Assembly: GCA_937901185.1 (NCBI GenBank)
Contig: CALCHR010000215.1
Span: 1-19,059, forward strand
Direction of reading: 5' to 3'
Length of the DNA stretch: 19,059 nt
Source: an uncultured Bacteroidales bacterium
GTDB lineage: Bacteria; Bacteroidota; Bacteroidia; Bacteroidales; Bacteroidaceae
The position numbers and the translations under genes are program-made. Shown piece after piece: positions 14,600 to 19,059 of this stretch (position 1 is its first letter; each line of letters opens with the position of its first letter). Under the pieces are notes generated by a model that was not told where the DNA came from, ran no database searches, and saw only the letters and a list, made by a program, of their open reading frames with translations.

Positions 14600-15640
14600 C
14601 TATACCTTCTTGCCGAGATGATGCTGGCGGAAGGCGTCGGGTGTGCAGTGGTGGCGCTGATAAAACTGGCGGCGGAAGGTGGAGAGCGAATTAAAGCCGG
14701 ACTGCTCGGCAATCAGTGTCTGCGAGTCGGAACTTTGCAGAAGAAGCTGCTCGGCATGGTCCAGTCGCAGCCCATTGACATAGTCGTAGAACGTGGTGTT
14801 CAGCGTTTGGTTGAAGTAGTTGGATAGGTAGGTGCGGTTAGTACCGGCCTGAAGGGCCACATCGGATAGTTTCAGACGGGGATTCAGAAAAAGTTTCTGC
14901 TCAATGAAGAGCTCTTGCAAGACGCCGCCCAATTTTGGCATCTCTTCAGTCTCAAAAAGTATGTCGTTAGGTTCAGTCATGGTAAGTTCATTGAGGGCAA
15001 ACTCATGGCGGTGTATGAAGTAGCAAATAAACATCCAGGTAATCAGCGAACTCATTATATAGACGCCTTCCAATATCAAGTGTTGGCCAAAACTGTCGAT
15101 GGTCCATATTGTCAGGATGCCGAAGAAAGAGCAGAGGATAATCCGCAACCAGTTGATGTTGATATTTTCTTGGTAAGAGAATTGCTTCTTCAGTTGCTTA
15201 TGGTAGCGCGGAATGGCAATGAGCGTCCAAATGCCATAGCCCATTCCGTAAATGGCGCCCCATATCACATTGATGCCGTAAAATAGGTCTTCCTTGGAGA
15301 TTAAAAATAATAGGGGTAACAGAATGAATGGTATCTCGTGGATGATTATCTTCTTCACGCTCAGCGTGCCGGGTTGGCATAGTTCGGTCAGAACGGCTAC
15401 GTAGAGCGGGATGACAATCATGTCGGCGGCGGTGATAAGTTGCCAGGCTAGATAGTCATATTGGAATACGTCGTCAATGAAAGGTACATCCTTGATATAG
15501 CCCAGGCAGATAATGAGCATGAGCACCGCCATTAAATAGAAAAGAGGCTTGCTGCGCCTACACCAAAACTGAAACGCCATGAGTCCGAAGAACATGGTGC
15601 ACATGCCGTTTAGATAATATAGGAAAATGGCGTAGGTCAT
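14600..15640 (-). CDS. Membrane-bound AraC-family regulator (7 TM segments + HTH_18)
   Basis: This 346-aa protein has about seven hydrophobic segments (near 3-27, 32-50, 64-84, 97-115, 121-143, 165-182 and 188-210) and then a cytoplasmic AraC-type DNA-binding domain (about 237-342). That domain contains LSDVALQAGTNRTYLSNYFNQTLNTTFYDYVNGLRLDHAEQLL and the second helix-turn-helix AEQSGFNSLSTFRRQFYQRHHCTPDAFRQ, which fits the family signature. Regulators with a membrane sensor fused to AraC HTH are common in Bacteroidetes and probably sense an envelope or extracellular signal directly. The neighbours downstream on the same strand are two small secreted proteins, the natural candidates for its targets. 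The signal it senses is unknown. Confidence 0.9.
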   Translation of the reverse strand: MTYAIFLYYLNGMCTMFFGLMAFQFWCRRSKPLFYLMAVLMLIICLGYIKDVPFIDDVFQYDYLAWQLITAADMIVIPLYVAVLTELCQPGTLSVKKIIIHEIPFILLPLLFLISKEDLFYGINVIWGAIYGMGYGIWTLIAIPRYHKQLKKQFSYQENININWLRIILCSFFGILTIWTIDSFGQHLILEGVYIMSSLITWMFICYFIHRHEFALNELTMTEPNDILFETEEMPKLGGVLQELFIEQKLFLNPRLKLSDVALQAGTNRTYLSNYFNQTLNTTFYDYVNGLRLDHAEQLLLQSSDSQTLIAEQSGFNSLSTFRRQFYQRHHCTPDAFRQHHLGKKV

Positions 15641-15659
15641 AGCTTGCTGATGTTATATA

Positions 15660-15694
15660 ACAAATGCAGTTGCACCAGACGCAACTGCATTTGT
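15660..15694 (-). terminator. 14-bp perfect hairpin between the lipoprotein and regulator genes
   Basis: ACAAATGCAGTTGC (15660-15673) pairs perfectly with GCAACTGCATTTGT (15681-15694) across a 7-nt loop. It starts 18 bp after the stop codon of the 15713-16111 gene. The following minus-strand sequence, TATATAACA, has only a weak U tract. It probably terminates the lipoprotein transcript, though it could also act in the regulator's leader. Confidence 0.65.
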
Positions 15695-15712
15695 GTATAG
15701 CACGAGTAAGGA

Positions 15713-16111
15713 TTATTTACCAGAGTTTACTTTCCACTCACCATCTACGTTGATGAGCTTCACCTTGTCCTCTACGTCCTTGTTCTCATATTTCAAAGTG
15801 TACTTCACAACGGCTTTCTGGCCATCCTCAGCAATTTCTTCGCTGGTGATTTCCCATCCTTTGAGCTCGCCGTTCTTCTCGATGGTCTGCTCTACTTTGC
15901 CTTTGCACATCACTACGAGTTGCTCCTTGTCTGTGTCAGACATCTCTTGCTTAAAGTAGAGTTGGTCTACCAAAGCCTCGTAGTTTCCGGCCTTAAGGTC
16001 GCTCAAATAGTTTTCAGCAACTGCTGTCGGGGTGTTAGCACCGGCGCCACCGCAGGCAGCCATTACAAATACGCATACACATGCGAACAATCCAGCTAAT
16101 AACTTTTTCAT
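15713..16111 (-). CDS. DUF4878-like (NTF2-fold) lipoprotein
   Basis: This 132-aa protein has a lipoprotein signal peptide with lipobox MAAC and lipid-bearing C20. The mature part (TPTAVAENYLSDLKAGNYEALVDQLYF..., then KAVVKYTLKYENKDVEDKVKLINVDGEWKVN) has the helix-sheet order and the final G-x-W-K-V strand of DUF4878/lumazine-binding-like NTF2 folds. Such lipoproteins are common in Bacteroidetes and their function is unknown. Residues after C20 are GGAGAN, not acidic, so it is more likely periplasm-facing than surface-exposed. It is a single gene with its own -7 box and downstream hairpin. Confidence 0.85.
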   Translation of the reverse strand: MKKLLAGLFACVCVFVMAACGGAGANTPTAVAENYLSDLKAGNYEALVDQLYFKQEMSDTDKEQLVVMCKGKVEQTIEKNGELKGWEITSEEIAEDGQKAVVKYTLKYENKDVEDKVKLINVDGEWKVNSGK

Positions 16112-16154
16112 GGTTGTAAAATTTTAGGGTTAGAAAAATGTGTTAATTATTTTG

Positions 16155-16199
16155 TTGACTATGCAAATGTATAAAATGCTCTACTATGGGAATAGTCAA
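16155..16199 (-). promoter_or_regulatory. Promoter of the DUF4878-like gene with flanking inverted repeat
   Basis: The minus strand carries TACATTTG (complement of 16164-16171), matching TAnnTTTG, 53 bp upstream of the start codon. A perfect 8-bp inverted repeat, TTGACTAT (16155-16162) / ATAGTCAA (16192-16199), flanks it with 29 nt between arms, so one arm lies next to the -7 box and the other near the -33 zone. This layout suits an operator. Confidence 0.5.
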
Positions 16200-16293
16200 T
16201 GGGTACAAAATGTAGTTCAAATCGTAAAAATGGACATTTTTTACGGGTTGCTAAAAAGTTGCTGCCTCTTTTATTAAAAATATTTAGAGCAAT

Positions 16294-16317
16294 GGTGGTG
16301 TGTCGGCGAGCACCGCC
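16294..16317 (-). terminator. Weak hairpin after the YiiX-like gene
   Basis: GGTGGTG (16294-16300) can pair with CACCGCC (16311-16317), with one wobble pair and a 10-nt loop, starting 8 bp after the stop codon at 16325. A T-rich segment follows only after a gap on the minus strand. This is a possible terminator, not a strong one. Confidence 0.3.
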
Positions 16318-16324
16318 TGAGAGA

Positions 16325-17029
16325 TTATTCTTTGCCGGCTGCTAAAGAAGAGGCTTCGGCCGTGGGCATAGCTTTGGAAAAACGGATGTGCGGGCTGTCA
16401 AGAATGTCGCTTGGGAACACAAAAACGCCGTCGGTCTGTGGCATCGGAAGATGATGGCGGCGCTCGTCGGCGAGATTAAGGCCCACGCTCAAGTAGGCGT
16501 AATAGACCAGTTCGGTGCAGTAATAAGTGGTGGTGTCTTCCAGCTTGTAGTAATGGTCGAAGGCAAATCTGCGTTCCACTTTGTCAAGCGCAAAGGCCAG
16601 CGCCTTTTCTGCCAGGCTGTCTGAGCAGTTCACACGAGCCATGGCCCCTGCACAAGCTCTTTCATACTGATAGAAATCTTCGATAGGCTCGCACTTCAGA
16701 TAATCCGTTGCGTGGATGTCTTCCGTTTCTCCGGGCACGGCGTGCACGGCTTTCCATCCGGTGGAGTCTTTGTAAGCCAGGGCGATGTGCGAGTAGATGC
16801 CGTTGCTGATTCCGGTAACGAATCGGCTCTCGCCGCCGTTGCCATTTCTGAAAAGCAAGTCGCCATTTCTTAGGCCGGTAGTGTCGAAAAGCACGATGGA
16901 ATGGTCTATTTTTTCGTGTGGGAAATAAAAATAGCCTATGGGAACGGTGCAGCAAACTGTTAGCGCAATCAATACGCCCAGAATCAGTTTGCGCCTTCCG
17001 GATTTCTTGTTCTGTTTTACCTCAGTCAT
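16325..17029 (-). CDS. Membrane-anchored YiiX/YebB-like (NlpC/P60 superfamily) hydrolase
   Basis: This 234-aa protein has a short basic N-terminus and one membrane segment (about 13-36), with the rest probably periplasmic. RNGDLLFRNGNGG..SRFVTGISNGIYSHIALA (54-85) and TTTYYCTELVYYAYLSVG (166-183) are the two key blocks of the permuted papain-like YiiX family. The probable catalytic pair is H81 and C171, with E173 beside the cysteine. Relatives are thought to be amidases or peptidases; a substrate cannot be named here. The gene lies after the terminator of the carboxylase operon and has its own -7 box, so it is a separate unit. Confidence 0.85.
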   Translation of the reverse strand: MTEVKQNKKSGRRKLILGVLIALTVCCTVPIGYFYFPHEKIDHSIVLFDTTGLRNGDLLFRNGNGGESRFVTGISNGIYSHIALAYKDSTGWKAVHAVPGETEDIHATDYLKCEPIEDFYQYERACAGAMARVNCSDSLAEKALAFALDKVERRFAFDHYYKLEDTTTYYCTELVYYAYLSVGLNLADERRHHLPMPQTDGVFVFPSDILDSPHIRFSKAMPTAEASSLAAGKE

Positions 17030-17046
17030 AGGCTCGGTGCTTTTCG

Positions 17047-17054
17047 CAAATGTA
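17047..17054 (-). promoter_or_regulatory. -7 box of the YiiX-like gene
   Basis: The minus strand reads TACATTTG, matching TAnnTTTG, 17 bp upstream of the start codon. It is the same octamer as at the DUF4878-like gene. No -33 TTTG was found at the usual distance. Confidence 0.5.
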
Positions 17055-17137
17055 ACATAAAAATCTGAGATAACTGCGTGTGTTTCTATCTTTTATATGT
17101 TCATTTGGTAAAGAATTTACCCTCCAGAGGTAGGTGT

Positions 17138-17174
17138 AAAAAGAAAGGCCATCACCCGTAGGTAACAGCCTTTC
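17138..17174 (-). terminator. Rho-independent terminator of the biotin-enzyme operon (UACG loop)
   Basis: A 14-bp stem (17143-17156 with 17161-17174, with three wobble pairs) closes on a TACG tetraloop of the stable UNCG type. On the minus strand TTTTT follows (complement of 17138-17142). It starts 41 bp after the stop codon of the carrier gene, so the operon ends there. Confidence 0.9.
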
Positions 17175-17215
17175 ATCTTGTATTTTTCCTTGGAGCCTCC
17201 CGGCTCTTGTTTTTC

Positions 17216-17644
17216 TTAACCGATGGTGAGCAGCGTTGTGCCTTCCATCACGCTGTCGCCGGGTGCTACGCAGACACCGGTTACGTTGCCGTCGCATTCG
17301 GCGGTGATGTTGTTCTCCATCTTCATGGCTTCGAGCACAACGACTGTCTGTCCTTTTGCAACAGTGTCGCCCACATTTACCTTGACGTCGATGATGACAC
17401 CTGGCAGCGGGGTCTTGATTGCATGGCCGTCTACAGCTGCTGCCGCCGCTGGCTTTGCCGCCGGTGCCGGAGCCGGCTTTGCAGCTACCGGCTGCACCTT
17501 TACCACCGGTTTCTCTTCTACCGGCTTTTCCCACTCTACGGTATACTCTTCGCCATTGACTGTTACCTTTGCTGTGGTGTCGCAGACTTCGTTGATGGCA
17601 ACGGCATATTCATTGCCGTTGATTTTATACTTGTACTCTTTCAT
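17216..17644 (-). CDS. Biotin carboxyl carrier subunit (methylmalonyl-CoA decarboxylase gamma / mmdC-like)
   Basis: This 142-aa protein has a short N-terminal domain (1-40), an Ala/Pro-rich flexible linker (about 41-75) and a biotinyl domain (about 76-142). The domain contains TPLPGVIIDVKVNVGDTVAKGQ and EAMKMEN, with biotinylated K108. The carrier moves the carboxyl group between the carboxyltransferase and either a Na+-pump beta subunit (decarboxylase) or a biotin carboxylase (carboxylase). The gene starts 9 bp after the stop codon of the 48-aa gene, with an A8 run just upstream of its start codon. It is the last gene of the operon. Confidence 0.93.
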   Translation of the reverse strand: MKEYKYKINGNEYAVAINEVCDTTAKVTVNGEEYTVEWEKPVEEKPVVKVQPVAAKPAPAPAAKPAAAAAVDGHAIKTPLPGVIIDVKVNVGDTVAKGQTVVVLEAMKMENNITAECDGNVTGVCVAPGDSVMEGTTLLTIG

Positions 17645-17653
17645 GGCTTTTTT

Positions 17654-17800
17654 TTACTTGTTTAGGTTGTTCCAATGTTTGTTTGTGTAGGTTATGGTGA
17701 GCACTCCGCTCTCGTTGTCGTGGACGTTGTCGCCAAGGTATGTTGCCAATGCCATTGAGATTGCTGCTGTCACCTCGCCGTTGATTCTGTTGTTCTCCAT
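17654..17800 (-). CDS. 48-aa OadG/MmdE-like small subunit of the biotin enzyme
   Basis: This short gene fits between the carboxyltransferase (12 bp upstream) and the carrier (9 bp downstream). The protein starts MENNRINGEVTAAISMALAT, continues with YLGDNVHDNESGVLTITY and ends in TNKHWNNLNK. The helix, then VHD-x-E-S-x-V-L-T-I and a late W, are the marks of the C-terminal part of OadG/MmdD delta subunits and of the small Veillonella MmdE epsilon subunit. Unlike full OadG it has no membrane helix. By family it should help hold the complex together. Position and reading frame make it a real gene although very short. Confidence 0.8.
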   Translation of the reverse strand: MENNRINGEVTAAISMALATYLGDNVHDNESGVLTITYTNKHWNNLNK

Positions 17801-17812
17801 AATGCTTTCTTC

Positions 17813-19059
17813 TTAAAGTGGTATGTTGCCGTGTTTCTTCCTTGGAAGTTCCTGACGTTTGCTCTCGAGCTGTGCAAGGGCACGTATCACGCGGAAACGT
17901 GTGTTGCGTGGCTCAATGACGTCGTCAATGTAGCCATACTTGGCAGCCTGGTAAGGATTGGCAAACAGACGGTTGTACTCGGCCTCCTTCTCGGCGATGA
18001 ATGCCTTGGGGTCTTCGGCCTCCTTCGCCTCCTTTGCATAGAGCACTTCGGCTGCGCCGGCAGCTCCCATAACGGCAATCTCGGCGCTTGGCCAGGCATA
18101 GTTGAGGTCGGCACGCAACTGCTTGCAGGCCATGACAATGTGTGAGCCGCCATAGGACTTGCGCAGGGTTACCGTTACCTTGGGCACTGTGGCTTCGCCG
18201 TATGCGTAGAGCAACTTTGCTCCGTGCAGTATGACGGCGTTGTACTCCTGTGCTGTTCCCGGCAAGAATCCCGGAACGTCGACAAGTGTCACAAGCGGTA
18301 TGTTGAATGCGTCGCAGAAACGCACGAAGCGTGCGCCCTTGCGCGATGAGTTGCAGTCGAGCACACCTGCATATTTGCATGGCTGGTTGGCTACAATACC
18401 CACCGATTTTCCGTTCATGCGCGCAAAACCTACGATGATATTCTGAGCATAGTCGCGGTGAACCTCGAGAAACTCGCCGTTGTCTACAATTTCGGCAATC
18501 ACACGGTACATGTCATATGCCTGATTGGGGTTGTCGGGGATTATTTCGTTCAGTAGGTCGCTCTTGCGGTTGATGGGGTCGTCGCAAGGCTGCTCGGGGG
18601 TTTTCTCTCTGTTATTTTGCGGAATGTAGCTCATAAGTTTACGTATGAGCATCATGCCCTCTTCCTCGGTTGCTGCGGTAAAGTGTGTAACGCCAGACTT
18701 GCTTGCGTGTACGCTTGCACCGCCAAGCTCCTCTTGTGTCACAACCTCTCCAAGCACAGTCTTTACCACCTTTGGACCTGTCAGGAACATATAGGCAGTA
18801 CCTTCCATCATAATTGTGAAGTCGGTAAGGGCCGGAGAGTATACCGCACCTCCGGCGCAGGGGCCGAATATGCCTGAAATTTGCGGAATTACACCCGATG
18901 CCATAATGTTGCGCTGGAATATTTCGGCGTAGCCGGCAAGAGCGTTTATACCCTCTTGAATGCGTGCACCGCCGCTGTCGTTTATACCAATTACAGGAGC
19001 ACCGACTTTCATTGCCATATCCATTACCTTACAGATCTTCAATGACATGGTTTCAGAAA
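17813..19059 (-). CDS. Acyl-CoA carboxyltransferase subunit, 5' end outside window (mmdA/pccB-like)
   Basis: The visible part is about 415 residues, with an open frame running off the right edge. The first in-window Met (19048) lies in a conserved internal segment (SETMSLKICKVMDMAMKVGAPVIGINDSGGARIQEG), so it is not the real start. The family is about 510-520 aa, so roughly 100 are missing. The two oxyanion-hole glycine pairs are visible in GPCAGGAVY (N-half) and KSYGGSHIVM (C-half), with DVPGFLPG before the latter. The family transfers the carboxyl group between biotin and methylmalonyl-CoA/propionyl-CoA. With the OadG/MmdE-like and carrier genes it fits methylmalonyl-CoA decarboxylase of the succinate-propionate pathway. 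A propionyl-CoA carboxylase cannot be excluded. Confidence 0.92.
   Translation of the reverse strand, partial: SETMSLKICKVMDMAMKVGAPVIGINDSGGARIQEGINALAGYAEIFQRNIMASGVIPQISGIFGPCAGGAVYSPALTDFTIMMEGTAYMFLTGPKVVKTVLGEVVTQEELGGASVHASKSGVTHFTAATEEEGMMLIRKLMSYIPQNNREKTPEQPCDDPINRKSDLLNEIIPDNPNQAYDMYRVIAEIVDNGEFLEVHRDYAQNIIVGFARMNGKSVGIVANQPCKYAGVLDCNSSRKGARFVRFCDAFNIPLVTLVDVPGFLPGTAQEYNAVILHGAKLLYAYGEATVPKVTVTLRKSYGGSHIVMACKQLRADLNYAWPSAEIAVMGAAGAAEVLYAKEAKEAEDPKAFIAEKEAEYNRLFANPYQAAKYGYIDDVIEPRNTRFRVIRALAQLESKRQELPRKKHGNIPL

Overview
The window looks like chromosome of a Bacteroidales bacterium, most likely Prevotellaceae. The evidence is the Bacteroidetes-type promoter (TTTG, 21 nt, TAnnTTTG) in front of the tRNA gene, lipoproteins with the Cys-Ser-Asp-Asp type export signal, secreted proteins ending in short GxYxxxxxKxxxK tails like type IX sorting domains, a 7-TM AraC regulator, and few Shine-Dalgarno sequences. 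The genus is an inference.

Layout. Positions 1-7007 hold two secreted alpha-galactosidase-type glycosidases on the minus strand. One is a giant multidomain GH36-like enzyme (128-4762) and the other a GH27 enzyme with a CBM (5187-7007). Each has its own terminator. A minus-strand tRNA-Ser(UGA) with a good promoter and terminator lies at 7226-7310. A plus-strand gene (7633-10155) encodes a secreted protein built from about seven PPC-like beta-sandwich repeats. Convergent to it is a surface lipoprotein gene (10534-12588) that may be a beta-pore-forming-toxin relative. Next comes a minus-strand group: two small secreted proteins (13076-13966, 14033-14476) and a 7-TM AraC-type regulator (14600-15640) that may control them. 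A DUF4878-like lipoprotein (15713-16111) and a membrane-anchored YiiX/NlpC-P60-like hydrolase (16325-17029) follow. The right end is the 3' part of a biotin-dependent decarboxylase/carboxylase operon: carboxyltransferase (cut by the window edge), a 48-aa OadG/MmdE-like subunit at 17654-17800, and a biotin carrier. A strong terminator with a UACG loop closes the operon, so no Na+-pump beta subunit follows the carrier.

The most unusual feature is intergenic. Four places (1-26, 4974-5069, 10291-10336, 12938-13063) carry short repeats with a period of 21 bp, which is two turns of B-DNA. Three share a YTAG-centred unit. The fourth uses near-palindromic TCAAGC/GCTTGA units separated by A/T tracts. 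They do not code and do not look like CRISPR. I read them as phased protein-binding or bent-DNA arrays. Other regulatory candidates are a 13-bp inverted repeat around the GH27 leader, a near-identical 17-bp element at the same distance upstream of both small secreted genes, and a direct repeat with 20-bp spacing just after the AraC-type gene.
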